From Cymbidium sinense (lineage: Eukaryota > Streptophyta > Magnoliopsida > Asparagales > Orchidaceae), in contig CM038216.1 of assembly GCA_021442155.1 (NCBI GenBank), positions 160,503,983 through 160,567,982 on the forward strand: a stretch of 64,000 bases of DNA. Direction: 5' to 3'. Shown here piece after piece: positions 37,439 through 49,969 of the stretch. Numbering within the stretch: position 1 is the first letter of the stretch; each line of letters starts with the position of its first letter. The notes beneath the pieces were generated by a model. It did not search any database and was not told the origin of the DNA. It saw only the letters and a list, made by a program, of their open reading frames with translations. Both the position numbers and the translations under genes were made by a program.

Positions 37439-38462
37439 ACAATTTGGCCAATATCTAAATTTCATCATGCATTTAGGCATAATTTTCCTAAGCCTTTATC
37501 CAAAAATATTATGTCCAAATGATATAAAAATTTGTAAAATTTTATATTTAGACTAAGTCATATACTCATCATATACTCACAGTACTCATGATCTAGTCTC
37601 TTGGGTGAGTTTAGGACTGTAGCAACTTTTCAATTAAGTAACACCCTAACTATGTTGCAATTACATAAATATTGACTTACATGGTTTTAAATAATAAGAG
37701 TTTTGCACCACCCAAAGCGTAAGTCTAGAAGAGTCGGATGAAATTATCCTTTCTTGTGGAGGTAAACTCCTATGTCCCCCTTCTACTTAGATTCAGGTCA
37801 GGACTTTAGCTTGTGCTAAAGCACCCTATATTTAAGATCCAAGGTTGCTTGTTTTCTTTGGGCTATGAGTATAAATCCCCACCTCTTATGTATTTCTACA
37901 ATCTTGTGTCAATGGATTGTAAGCCCTAACATTCTAATAAAATTTTAACTCAAATTTAACAAACTCTCTCTTTTAAACATATAAAGCCTCACCATAGGAT
38001 TTATTGGAGTGTTCCCTACTTATCTTCCTTTGGAATCCAAAAATAAGTCTTTTCCAATTGAACATTCCCACTTTATTTTCCAAAAATACCCAATTCATTG
38101 ATAATCTAGCCTTGAAATCTTTGGAGATAATTGGTTGACTACTTTAATTGAGAGTTTTTTTTATAAAATCCTAATTTCTTATGATGTAATTAACTATGGA
38201 AGCTTGCTTCTATTGGGAACTAAAGAACCCAGCATAAAATAAACCCTGCTTTACTTTTCATATAAAGTTAGAGAAAGATCTCTAGTATATACAAAGACCC
38301 ATCTGCCTTAGGAGTCTTTATTATGTGATTAGGTCCATTGTAGGGTGAAGTTTCCTTCCATCGAGATGGTACACCATACCTCATTATCGTATCCGATCAC
38401 TTCCAAAAGAACCCCCTAAGATCTTTGTGGTGTCCACCCAACATCTGAAATAAAACACCATA

Positions 38463-40902
38463 ATTTAAGATAGAAGATATATAGTCTGGACATCTCGGGA
38501 ACACTAGGTTTTAAGTAGCCCCAAGGAGGTATTAGATTACCTCACTTTGGTTTAACAATAGAATGTGCTTGCTTAAATCTCCAATACATGTGTATATATA
38601 CTTAAGTAAGGAATGGTATCCTCCTTTCTACCAAAAATATATACATTCACAATCATTTAAGTGTGTCAAAAATACATTGCATGTGTAGGTATATATGTTC
38701 AAAATCATATGCATCCTATTGATGTTGCAAAAAAGTGATGGAATGTTAGCCATGTGATAGTTATTCAATTTTATAAATCTTTAGATCCCTTTCATGATTG
38801 AATAGGACTCTTTAAGATTCACCCAAACTTAGGATTAATAAAATATTTAATTAATCATTCACTAAAAGAAACCAAATTATAACAACATGCTTTAGAAAGT
38901 AACTTATGATAAGAATGAATGGGGTTAAATCCCTTTCCTCTCTTTAAAAAAATTAGATGTTAAGTAAGTATTAAGTGAAATAAAAGAAAATACAAATTAA
39001 AATTCATCAATCATGTTAATAACTTAAAATGAAACCACCCTTAATGTATAACATAAAAAAATTCCAAGCTTAGATGATCATAATTCTAAAGCCTAATAAG
39101 ACATACCACACTAAGCTTAAGCACACACATTAGAATACTAAGTCACCACTTCTAGCTCTAAGTTAGGATGGTGTATGTTTTGATGTTGTTATTTATTTTA
39201 TGATGTAATGTTTTAGAGTAGATTTTAAGATTACTTATGTGTAGACTGGATGCTAAGCTGCTATTAGCATAAAGATATTTTTTACAGGGGATTACACTAA
39301 AGGGTCGCTAAAATGATAAATGAATATAAATGTTTTTGCTTGCAGGTTGCTTATGCCTCTTTGCATAATCCACATTAGGACAGGTTGACTTGGGTACCCA
39401 TGTGCAGGGTGCTAAGTCTAAATTTATAAAATATAAATGCTTGGTTTGTATGAATGTTTAGCTAACATCTATTCTACAAGTGTAGTTACATTTCATTTTT
39501 CATAAATATATAGTTTTGCAATAGAATTAGGCATAGTGCTATGGGGTTTAGGATGAGCTGTGGCTAGAAGGCAAAGACTTAGGAGGCCCTATGAACCCTG
39601 GATCAAAACCAAAAGAAGGAAAAGATAAAAAAAAGATGAAGAACAAAGACCCCCATAGCATTTATTCAATTATAATTGTAATATATTTTTGGAATATGGG
39701 TTGTATAAGGGTAGAGCTTGACAATCTAATTTCTTTTATTTACAGGGTGTACGGTGGTACCCGACCACACCGGCTTTTTATTCTTTTATGAAATCCATGA
39801 AATGTTTGATTGTCATGTTTAGTTTGTGCAATAGAAATTGCATGCTTTTCATAGGTTTTTTAAGCTTGATGTTTGAATGTGTGGCCTGGATGCAGTAGGT
39901 TCTTTAGGAAAAAATCAATTTTTCTATCCTCACTAACAATCATAACTAAATATTAAATATAACTCATAACCTCACTTAAAAGCTTTGGTTATAATCAAAA
40001 TAATTAAAAGATTTAACAACCCCTTAACTGAATGATGTATGTTCTAACACCATGTATAACATCTTATTTCACTCTAGAATAGGGAGGGTCTCCACTCTTG
40101 TGCGATAGGGGAATGCTTGACCTGTGAGGACATTCTTTCTAGTGGAGAACACCTCCTCCACTAGTTTAGCCAATAACTTCATTTCATCATGCATTTAGGC
40201 ATAATTTTCCTAAGCCTTTGTCCAAATGAATGTGTCAAAAATAATATAAAAATCTATAAAATTTTGCATTTAGTCTAAGTCATGTCTTCATGCCAATCAT
40301 GATCTAGTCTCTTAGGGAGTGAGTTTAGGACTTTGGATTCCCTTCCTAATTAAATAATAGCTTAGCTATCTTGTACTTACATAAGATCAACCTACTTGTG
40401 GAAGTAAACCACTATGTCCCATTTTTTGCTTAAATTTAGGTTGTGCTCTAAGCTTGTATTAAAGTATTCTAGATTTAGGATCTGAGGTTACTTGTTTCCT
40501 TTACGCTATGAGTATAAGTCCTCACCTCTTAGGCATCTCGACAATCTTGTGTTGATGGATTATAAGTCCTAGCATTTTATTAAAATTTTAACTCAAATAA
40601 AAATAAACTATTTCTTTCAAATATATAAAGCCTCATTATAAGGTAGATTGACGCACTTACTAGGCTTCCTAATATCATGAGTGCTCCCTACTTAAACTTC
40701 TCTTGGAATCCAATATAAGCCTTTCCAAATTGAACTCTCCCAATTGATTTTCAAAATACTCAATCCTTTGATAGTCTAACCTTGAAATCTTTGAAGACAT
40801 TTATTAACTGCTTTAATCAAGAGTCTTCTAAAAAAATCTCATTTTTTAGGATATAAATAACTATGGGAGCTTGCTTCTATGGGAACTAAAGAACTCGGCA
40901 TC
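38463..40902 (+). mobile_element. Family P outer copy, 3' part
   Basis: Continuation of the P copy interrupted at 30290. It begins with ATTTA inside the subrepeat spacer, followed by a core at ~38474 (TATATAGTCTGGACATCTCG), the 'taatcattcactaaaag' block, the tail blocks near 39090-39200, 39300-39420 and 39540-39790, and on to 'gggaactaaagaactcggc' at 40902. The last ~270 bp of the tail are missing: the sequence switches there to minus-strand P low-complexity DNA. The open frame at 39591-39791 has no recognisable product. Confidence 0.8.
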
Positions 40903-41669
40903 AAATGACCAAGTTGACTTGGCTTGACCCAATTGATTACAATGGATTAATCAAGGATGATCAATAATCAATATAGAAAGTTTTAGATTGTTCAATCCAA
41001 TTTGGGTTGGATTGGAGTTTGGTTCAAATGGGTCCTTTAATTGATTTGGTTTTGGGTCAATTGAGCCTAATGGATCAATTGAATTAGTTTTGGGTTGAAT
41101 TGAGTTTAATAATTGATTTGGGTTTAATTGGATTTTGGCTCATTTGGGCATTTTGGGTTCAAATGGCCTAGTTTGGGTTAATTTAATTTATTTAGGTCAA
41201 TTAGCTTGATTAGCTTGATTATAAAGTTCAGAATGAGAGTTTTGAATGGTTAGAGTGTTTTTTATGAAAATGAATTGAATTTGGTTGTATTGAAGGAACT
41301 TTGGTTAAGTCCATAGGATTATGTTAGGTTAAGGTCGGTTTAGGATGGATTTGGATTATGGGTTTCAATCATTTGGCTTGGAGCTTGGGTATGAATTGGA
41401 ATTCAATTGGGATTTGTTGAAATGATTTGGGGTTTGGTTTTGGCTAAGGAGGTAGGCATAGACTTGATTTAGGACATAGGATGGGTAGGCTTCCTAAGGT
41501 CCTAAGACATAGCATAAACCTATGGAAAGTCCTCCTAAGTCTCTAGGTTTGGGTTAAGTGCTCACTTAGTCACTAGAAGTGTCCTATGACTAAGAAGGTC
41601 TTAGTGTCTATGAGAATCCTAAGCCTAAGATGGGAAGATTGAACCCACACTCCAAAAGTGAGGTCAATA
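40903..41669 (-). mobile_element. Family P head fragment, minus strand
   Basis: On the minus strand the head TATTGACCTCACTTTTGG starts at 41669 and leads into the usual head sequence (cttaggattctcatagacac) and low-complexity DNA with GGTCAA/TTGACC words. It is truncated at 40903, where it meets the plus-strand P tail. Nearly identical DNA lies at ~60350-61029. Confidence 0.75.
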
Positions 41670-44615
41670 ATCATAACGACCAAGTCTAGGTCCGTGACCT
41701 AATAATCTAGTGTGTGAAGGAAATGGATTTATGTGGCAAGATATTTCTAGGCCTTTTTAGATTCAAGTTTCAATTTGGGTTTCCAATATTAATGTAATTT
41801 AAATTTAAGAATTTTTAATTTTTATAATTTATTCATACATGTCATTGTTATACTAGATAATGAGATATCAAGACCTTCTTCAAACGAGTAGCCCTACGAC
41901 CTCGGGTGTCTAGACTATATACCATATGTTGCTAATTATATAATTTTGTTTTTATTCTTTTAACTTCTTTTAGTCTTAAAATTAGTTTATTTTACCATGG
42001 GTGGTTTAAATTTAAGTGATTTAATGATTTGTAATTTCTTTTTCATATTAGGTGCATTTTATGTTAAGATGAAATTAAGTTTTCAAGAATGATGAATGAA
42101 ATATATTCTACTTTGGGTGAAACCCATTCTATTCAACATTCTAAATCCTAATAAAATGAAGCCTTCACCAAAAAAATGAAGGTTCATTTTAAGGTCTAAC
42201 TAAGATCCTAAGTATCTTAATTAACCTCCTTTGTATTTGGTTTGAGTTTAGTTCAATGAATGTTTTAATTTTGTTTATTTAAATTTTTATTTTAATTTAT
42301 TCCTTTTATTTAATGTTGATTAATCATATCTTGATTTAGTTTATTTCTTTAAGATATGTTTCTTCAATCAAGTTCAATTAAGGTTACTTTATCATAATTT
42401 GATTTGAATTTGTTTTCACCTTAAGTCTAATTCATTTATTATAGTTTGAATTTTATAATTTGATTTTATTCATTTATTTGATTAGATAAATTTCATTATT
42501 TGATTTGTATTATTCATTTAACTTAGATTACTTAAGTTAATTTATTACATTAGTGTTTATATTTTTGTAATTTACTTTGATTTAATTTTTATTTTGATTT
42601 TCTTACATAACTGTTAGTTTATTTAGATTTATTATATTGTTCTTATTATGGTTTTGGTTTTATATTTTTATTTTAATTCAATTCTTTGTTCATTTAATTT
42701 TGGCTTTAAGTTAATTTTATTTGTTGGTTAATATTTATGTTGTGTTTATTATATGTTTGTTTTATATTTATATTTTGTGTAATCCATGTTCAATGTATAT
42801 TTACTTTATATTTATGTTAGGTTTAGTAATTTAGATTAAAGTTTTACATTTTAGTTTATTTTAATTATTTAAATAATTCATCACATTTTAATTTCATAAT
42901 GAATTGACTTATATGTTTTCAATTAATTTGATTTTAATCACATTCATATAATCATTTCATTTCATTATGAAGTTTGGATTAATTTTATTGGCCTCAACTT
43001 ATCATTCCATTTATTGGTTTAGGTCAGTTCATTATATACTATGGATTTAATTTTCTAAGTTTCAAATTATGTTAGTATAATTAATTTATTTGATTATATT
43101 TGTTATTGCTTTAAGATTATATAGTTCATTCATGTTGAATGAGTTCAGATGGTTTATTTGTCAATGAAATTTATATTTAGATCTAAATTTATTGGCTAAC
43201 CTTAATCTAATTTGTTAAAGTGATTATTTAATTAATTTTCATTCCTTTAATCACTTCATTAAGTTTCTTTAAATATATAATCAATTGATTTTATTAACAT
43301 CGTGAGGATTAGACAATTTCTTTTGAGTGGTATGAAGTTAATTGAAATGTTCTAAATTGATTTTGCAAAGTTTTATAATTTTTTGATTTAATATTTAATG
43401 TAATTGACATAGGATTTGGAAATTCAATAACTCCTATATATGTTAATTAGCCTTGAAAGTTTTATGACAAATGGTTCATTTCTAATTTGATTTACTTAAA
43501 ATTTCATCTTGATCGGCGTCATTTTACACACATAGTTTGATTCAAGCCATCCGATTGAAGATCTGATGGCTTAGATCGCCTTGTGGATTCTATAGGGATA
43601 AAAAATCATGGAAGTCTCGACTAAATCAAAAACCTTCCATTCCAAATAGAAGGAATGGACGATAGAGATTGTTTCTCCTTCAACGACAGAGCAAGTGAGC
43701 CAATCAATTCAAGGAGATTTCTAGTGATCCGGTGAACTTCACTTTGTCCATAAAATCATCATTGAATTGAATAGAAGGCGTCTATATGGTTTGATCTCCC
43801 TTGAGATAAAATCCATTTCAAAAAGATTTAAAATCGAAAGCTTAGGAGGTCAGGTTTGGAGTGTACCTCGTTTGTGGCAATCTCAAGTGATGGGGTTGAC
43901 TTGGTTAGCTTTGGAATGATGCAACGAGGGAAAGAAGTTGAGCCTCCTCTTAGATCAACTTATGGACAAAAGCATGGATTCTAGCTTTGGTCATTTTTCA
44001 GCTTGTCAGTGGCTTGGGGATCTGGGAAAGGTTATGCTCAACTTCATTTCACTCGTGGAAGGTGATGGAATGCTTAATTTGGCATGAGATGATCTCTCTC
44101 TTCTTTCGCCTTTAGAGGCCGAGAGCCTCTTTATGCCTTTCCTCTCTCTCTCTTGGTTGGCAAGGGTGATTGCCAACCTTGGAGGCTAGCTCCAAGGGTG
44201 ATCAACTAATTTACAACCATCTCTAGAGGTGCCGAGATGGAAGAACAAGGAGAGAGAATGGATTGGGGATAAATCCTTATCTTCACGCATCTCCTTCTTA
44301 TCATGGCATATTCCTTTTTTTTTGGATTGACTTGGACTTGATTAGGTTGCTTAAGATTTTCAATCACCCTTAACCCATCATAGAATGGGTTTAGATGTGT
44401 TCCAAGGCATTTGGTTTAAGTTTGGGTTCAAAGGTATCATTTAAAATTCATTTATCTAGGTTGTCTTGGAATAGTCCATTTGGTTGATTAACATTAAATT
44501 GATACTTCAATTAGAATAATTTAATCATTTAAGATGTTGTTAATCAAAGATTTTAATGGAATTTGAAGTTTATGATTTGATTTACCTTGCGTTGAACTCA
44601 TTATTTGAGTAAGTA
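40903..44615. repeat. Large duplication, copy 1
   Basis: Nearly identical to ~60350-64000, about 19.4 kb downstream in the same orientation; the second copy is cut by the window end. It includes the P head junction at 41669/41670. Copy 2 lacks ~80 bp close to its start. Differences are mostly indels and cluster at a few GC-richer places. Confidence 0.92.
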
Positions 44616-45466
44616 AGTTGGGTTGAATTGAATTGAATCAAATAATGTGCTTGTTTCAATTACAATGTATTTTCTTTTCAATTATGACAATCTACACATT
44701 TAGACATGGATTGGATTATTCAATTCCATTTACATTTGGTTTAAAACTCAATTTGGCCCATTTAAGCTTAATGGGTTAGGTTTGGATTCATTTAAGTTAA
44801 ATATCTATATTGGATAAATTGAGCCTAATGATTAGTTAATTTACATTAATCATTACTAACTAATTTTGTACAATTAATTTGGATTAATTTTGATTTGATT
44901 TGGATTTGAATATAATAGGGTCCATTTTAGCCCATTTAGGTCAAATGGCCTATTTAGCCTAATTAAGGCCTCATTAGATTTATATTCTCTTAAATTCAAG
45001 TTTAAACATGAACATATTATCATTTAAATCATTTGTTCAAATTTTGGTGGGTTGACCTTTGCCTTGATGGAACCCACATAAGTCAAACCCTTTGCCAAAA
45101 GGGTTGACCTATTTGTTTGATCTTGATTTGGATTTGATTTGAATTTATTTGGATTTATTTAAATTTTGTTTAAATTTCTTTGGATTTAATTAATTTTGAG
45201 CTTAAGTAGGGTAATTAGGTTAATCACCTTGCTTTAAACTCAAATGAATTCAAGTTTTAAGTGAAATGTGTTTGATTTAATTTATGTCTGAGTTTTGAGT
45301 TGAGTCTACCTAAATCTATTAGGTTAGATGAAATCTAAAGAGGAAGCACTAGATCACTAAGTGTAATATTCTAAGTACTTAATAAAGAAACTCCTAATTT
45401 AAGATTAGATGTCTTAATTATTAATTTTAAAAATAATATTAACTTCATTCAAAAATGAGATCAATA
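41670..45466 (-). mobile_element. Older family P relative, minus strand
   Basis: On the minus strand the head TATTGATCTCAT is at 45466, followed by the diverged head, a low-complexity zone with GGTCAA words (44450-45290), a GC-richer block (43500-44450), an AT-rich block (42000-43500) and one degraded subrepeat core (~41850-41930). Its tail is replaced by another P head at 41669. The order of parts is that of P but the sequence is well diverged, so this is a subfamily or an old copy. No coding gene is recognised. Confidence 0.6.
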
Positions 45467-45539
45467 TTATACATATGAATTTCTAATTAAAATTACTCAA
45501 ATATCTAAAAAAAAAATCTTTCATCTAGTAGATCGTCAC

Positions 45540-46119
45540 TGACCAAAGAAAAATAATAATCGCATCCCGCTTTCCTTAACTTCTTCAAAAAACTCCCAAT
45601 CAAAACTGACCTCCGCCTCTCATGTGAGCGAATCCAGTCACTGGCGTGAATCTATCAGGCCAAAGCCGAGGTTATCTCCCTATCGATGCCTCTCGAGGTC
45701 AAAGCCTCACCCTAAAGCTCGACGACGTGAGACTTGCATCCTCACTTCTCAAAGCTGAAATCCCTACATCTGTTGCATGCACGACCCAGCTTAGCTCGAC
45801 CACCTGAGAAGAAAATGACATTGACCTCTTGTTTTGCATCAACGGTGAGGAGATTTCATGTGTATGCTCTAGAATCGTTGCTCTTTCTACGTACTGTACG
45901 GAGGCTTTTTTTAGACCTGTCACACACATCAACTACATCCATAACAGCATCTCTGCCCGTGTTATGCGCACCGTCAAAGCTTTCAGTCGTGGCAGTTGCC
46001 TTAATGACAACCCACCGGACACCATCCTCGATGTCCTTGCTATTGTCAAACTGTACAACTATGAGGCATCCTTTGATGTAGTGGATGTATTACGAATAAT
46101 GGGAATAAAAGTTACCTAA
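45540..46119 (+). pseudogene. Broken host-gene fragment, possibly BTB/POZ-like
   Basis: This is one of the few places with gene-like base composition. In one frame from ~45620 to the stop at 46119 there are ~165 codons with a single internal TGA (at ~45805). The visible peptide includes KLDDVRLASSLLKAEIPTS before the stop and ENDIDLLFCINGEEISC, SARVMRTV and DTILDVLAIVKLYNYEASF after it. The order (a short 'INGEEISC' strand, 'RIVALSTYCTEAFF', then 'DTILDVLAIVKLYNYEA') resembles a BTB/POZ domain, a protein-interaction module often used in ubiquitin-ligase adaptors, but the likeness is from memory and weak. There is no clear start codon or downstream exon. An intron or lost exons are possible. 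It lies between a P head (45466) and a copia relic. An expressed small gene is possible but less likely. Confidence 0.45.
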
Positions 46120-46129
46120 TACAGCCCAG

Positions 46130-47990
46130 AATAGCCATATATATAACGTCGGGTATTTTAGAAAAATAGAAAAGAAATTAAACTAGAGTGAGAGAGGCAG
46201 GGATCAGCTTTAATACTCCCTCTCAAGATGGACGATAGGTATTATAATTGGCCATCTTGGATACTAGGAAAGAGAGCCACCTGAGAGGTAAAGACTTGGT
46301 GAATAAATCAGCTAACTGATATTCTAAGTTGTGGACAACAGCTTGATTGATCTTTCAGATACTTTATCATGAATGAAATGATAGTCGAGTTCTATGTATT
46401 TGATCCTCTCCTCTCATGAAAAATGGGATTAGTAGTTATATGTACAGCCGCTTGATTGTTGTAAAAAATGAGAGTTGGAAGAGAAAGACATACCTTCAAA
46501 TCTCTTAGTACTTGAGTTAACCAGATTTCACTTGTTACTGGCAAGAGCTCGATATTCCACTTCCGCTGATGATCTTGAGGCGTACTTTGTTTCTTTGCTT
46601 TCAATGATCAATGATTCCGAGAGCACACAATATCTTGTAATAGATCTCCTAGTGGTGCATGTGCCCCCCGACATCCAAAAAAGGTTTTAAGCTGCATTTT
46701 AATATTAGTAGGGAATAATAAACCTTGGCGGGGTTGGATTTTAAATATCATAGGAGACGTTGAGCAATAAATGGCTAAGTTAATGAACAATAAATGTTAT
46801 GTCGTCTGGAAAAGGTATAACAACCTCCCTATAAGGCATCTATATTGTGAGGCTAGGTTCACCCTCGCTTTGGTTCAATTATTTTCTAGGATCCATAAGT
46901 ACTTGAACACAGCGCAAGTAATCCCATATCATTTAACAATTGCAATGTGTAGTGTCACTAGGATAATACAATACCTATTTATGAATGTATAATTTTGAAG
47001 CCGAGGAAGAACTTTAATTCTCCTAGATCTTTAAGTTAAACTAAGAGTGAAGGAACTCCTTTGCATGAGCCATAAGAGTGATAGAAGGACCCACAATGAT
47101 GATATCGTCAACTTATACAAGTAAAACCACTAGATTTGATCCTTCTCCTTTGGTATATAAGAAGTAGTCACACTTAGATTGAACAAATCCATATTTAATG
47201 AGGCAGCATGATAGCTTAGAATACTACTGCCAAGAGGATTGCTTAAGCGTATAGATGGATTTGTGAAGTTTACAAACCTTATGTTTGTTGGAATCAACAA
47301 TCTCCCCTCTTGTATATCTCAAGGTAATTCCATATAGACTTTCTCATATAACTCTCCATGAAGAAAGACATTGTTAATATCAAGTTGATTTAAAATCCAG
47401 TTTTTAGAAGCAACAATGCCCAAAAGATTCTTAATAGTCACAATTTTGGCCTCAGGAGAGGAAGTTTCATCGAAGTCAACTCCCTTGTCGACTATATCCC
47501 AACAAGGTGAGCTTTGTGTTTGTTCAGACTTTTGTCTAAATTGTATTTTATTTTGTATGTTCACTCCAAATTGGTTGTTTGACAAGAGATAAATCAACTT
47601 AGGTCCAAGTTTTATTGGTTACGAGAGCCTTGATTTCTTCCTTCATGGCTTTTTGCCAATAAGGAATTTTCGAAGCCTAATGATAGAAAGTGGGTTCATA
47701 GTGCAAGGATATATTTAGGATGAAATTCTTGTTCTAAGAGGGTAAATGATCATAGCCAACATAATTCAAAATAGAATATTTGACTCCGCCTTGAGTTTGG
47801 CTATTTCTTTTAGCCAATTGAGTCACAACGATATTCTTTAAGGTATCTAAGAGTTTTGTGAATTCTGTAGACCTTCTTACATTAATTTCGTCATGAGTTG
47901 AAGTGTTGTGCTCAATTTGTTGTGTGGTGTTAATGTATAATGTCCGGTTATTATCTTGAATAGCAACAACTAAGGAAATTTCAGAGAAAG
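46130..47990 (-). pseudogene. pol: Ty1/copia pol relic (RT-RNase H)
   Basis: Degenerate reverse transcriptase and RNase H of a copia retrotransposon, read on the minus strand. In order: EPTFYH*ASKIPYWQKAMKE (~47630-47700), the start of the RT domain; GVDFDETSSPEAKIVTIKNL and LDINNVFLHGELYEKVYMEL (47319-47480), containing the first catalytic Asp; the YVDD box, where TAA replaces Tyr (*VDD, 47104-47115); RCLIGRLLYLF (~46810-46850); RSSAEVEYRALAS (~46541-46580) in RNase H; NNQAAVHITTNPIFHER (~46400-46450); and QLADLFTKSL (~46290-46320), the usual end of pol. A purine-rich GAGAGGGAG tract near 46216-46230 fits a polypurine tract, and a remnant 3' LTR may run from there towards 46130. Gag, protease and integrase are not seen. 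Frameshifts and stops throughout make it inactive. Confidence 0.92.
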
Positions 47991-48589
47991 GATTGTGTAA
48001 TTCCCATCTTTAGATATATCAGAGTAGAAAGAAAAAAAGTAAAAAAAGCTTAAAATCCAATAAAAGTAAAAAAGTATCATAGAAGTTCTTTGATTAGCAT
48101 CTTAACCTTTATTTGTAAGGTTTGATGGCTATAGAAATGGCTACAGAATAACAAATAAAAGAAATACAAGCATGATGAAGTAGCTTTTATATAAATACAT
48201 TCAAATGCCATTATTTGGCAAGAAAGATGATCCTTTATTGTAGCCTTTATATAAAGCAACTTATTGGGCTAGTTTGTTGAATGAGTCCTCAGTGTTGTAC
48301 ATTAGACAAGTAGGTGCAGCAATTTACTTTTTAGTTTATTTGGTTTATTTCTAATTATGTTTTTAGCTAGTGCTAACATTATTAGATTGCTTCTTATTAT
48401 GTTAGGTGGGGAAATTCAACATTATCATAAGTTTCATGTCTTTTCTCCATAATTTCTTATTCATGTACAAGTATATTATGTTCTTCCAGTTATTCCTTTA
48501 TGTGAGTGCATTATGGCAAATTTGAGGAAGTATCTTTGTGCATTCTTAGAGTGCACAAGTCCTTATATATAGTCACATGGCTAAAATTA
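47991..48589. other. Unassigned interval with two TATA-like sites
   Basis: No gene. 'cttttatataaatac' (~48185) and 'cctttatataaagc' (~48247) look like LTR-type TATA boxes. The ~40-bp stretch 'aaggtttgatggctatagaa' near 48116 recurs near 48955 as 'aaggtttgatggctatggaa', so part of this interval may be LTR sequence related to the neighbour downstream. Confidence 0.35.
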
Positions 48590-49969
48590 TTAACTCCATG
48601 AGCCCCATTGCTTATGCAAAGTAATTTTGATGATAACAAACATATGATTTGATGAAACTAATGATTTATTTTAAATGTTTCAAGCTCATCAAACCTAATT
48701 TGTTCAATCAAATTTGGAAAGTCAATATCATCATGGACTAGAGTAGTTTGGGAATCTTCCTAGGTTTTGTAATAAAAGACAAATTTTAGCTCAATGACAT
48801 GAAAATAATGGCTAAAATATTATCATACCATTTATTTTGTTTTTTTTTGAATTTTGTTATATTTTATTTGCAATAATTTTTCAACATTCATTAAATTATC
48901 TTTTTTGAATAATTTGACTATTTCCATTAGTTTAAGTCTTATTCATTAATTTATAAGGTTTGATGGCTATGGAACTGACTACAATAAGAATTACATAACT
49001 TTAATAGTCAAGCACTCTAGTCACTCAACCATAGGTTATTTTCATTAAGCTCATGCAAAAATTGACCACAACAATCTTGTAATATGTTCTTGGTCAAATA
49101 TAAGTAGAGAGTCTAATTTTGGTCATTTTATGATTCAAGTCAAATGAGCTCACCCAAACTAGTTGATATACGAGTTCATATGTTATTGTCATGCTCAAAT
49201 AGATATATGATCTATTAATTGGGTCAATTACGTATAATTTAACCCAATTGACCTAAATTAACCTATTTCAGTCAATTTGCCAAATTAGCCATAACCTTTA
49301 AATTACTTAGACAAAATGGACAAATAAACTCTTCTGAAATCCTAAGCATAGTTTAAGCATTATTAAAGCAAGTTGCCCAATGAATCAAACTGAATTAGAA
49401 AAATAATGTATTTATATCCATTAAAGTCTACAACCTTTTCAGATGGTTGATTGAATCAAGCTAATCTTGATATCTAATAAAATTCTCAAAATTTATTACT
49501 ATTAAGGATGTCATGGACACATAATTAGTTCAAATCACATTGATTTTACCCCTATAATGTGGTTAGCCAGACCAAATGGGCCAACATGGCCCTTTATGTG
49601 ATGAAATAGGGACACTTGTGTTTATGATGGAACTAGAGCCATAAATAGTTGAATCAGTTTAAACCCACGAAAGTGGTTATAGCCATGACTCTTAGAAACA
49701 CTTATGTAGTTCAATTTAAGTAGATCAAGGAATCTTATTTGAATTAAATACGTTGATATGAGAATTCAATTTGACCAAATTCTCATACTTGTATAAAAAA
49801 ATAATTATCCTAATAATTATCTTTGAAATTACCATCTGCACATAATATATAGTGTAGGGAGTTATGGAAGTTAAAGTGGATAAATCAAATTAAAAAAGAT
49901 ATACATGATATTTAAGGACCAATAGATTTAATCAATTCCTTCATCAATTAACCATATTTACTACTCTTC
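48590..49969 (+). mobile_element. Truncated LTR-like sequence related to 17020-18990
   Basis: The first ~340 bp ('ttttgatgataacaaac', 'atatgatttgatgaaac', 'ttattttaaatgtttcaag', later 'tttgcaataatttttcaac') match 17045-17320 in order. 'TTTTGATGATAACAAA' is typical of large copia LTR starts. From ~49100 onward I can assign nothing, though GGTCAA/TTGACC-type words appear near 49230-49270. It ends at the P terminus at 49970. Confidence 0.45.

Larger units (their letters stand above)
30291..38462 (+). mobile_element. Family P inner copy, inserted into another P (contains gap and duplication)
   Basis: The head TGTTGGCCTCAC at 30291 recurs at 32029 because the head region is duplicated across the gap. 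From 32029: low-complexity zone to ~33230, GC-richer block 33230-34500 with the CACCATGTGG...CCACGTCAGC motif at ~34453-34485, AT-rich block 34500-35800, two subrepeat cores at ~35890 and ~36120, then the tail with its TATA/hairpin block and terminus ACACCATA at 38462. Leaving out the duplicated stretch and the Ns, the unit is about 6.4 kb. The tail lacks ~365 bp relative to the outer copy (breakpoint ~36797). ATTTA flanks both ends as a 5-bp target duplication. No reading frame resembles a transposition protein. Confidence 0.85.

Noticed and set aside
26052..40902. Helitron or TIR transposon as the class of P
   Set aside because: Ends are TG...CA with a 5-bp target duplication; there is no TC...CTRR pattern and no long terminal inverted repeat.
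45734..46081. 115-codon plus-strand frame overlapping the possible BTB-like fragment
   Set aside because: Ser/Thr/Leu-rich out-of-frame shadow. The neighbouring frame with INGEEISC and DTILDVLA reads more like a real protein and runs longer apart from one stop.
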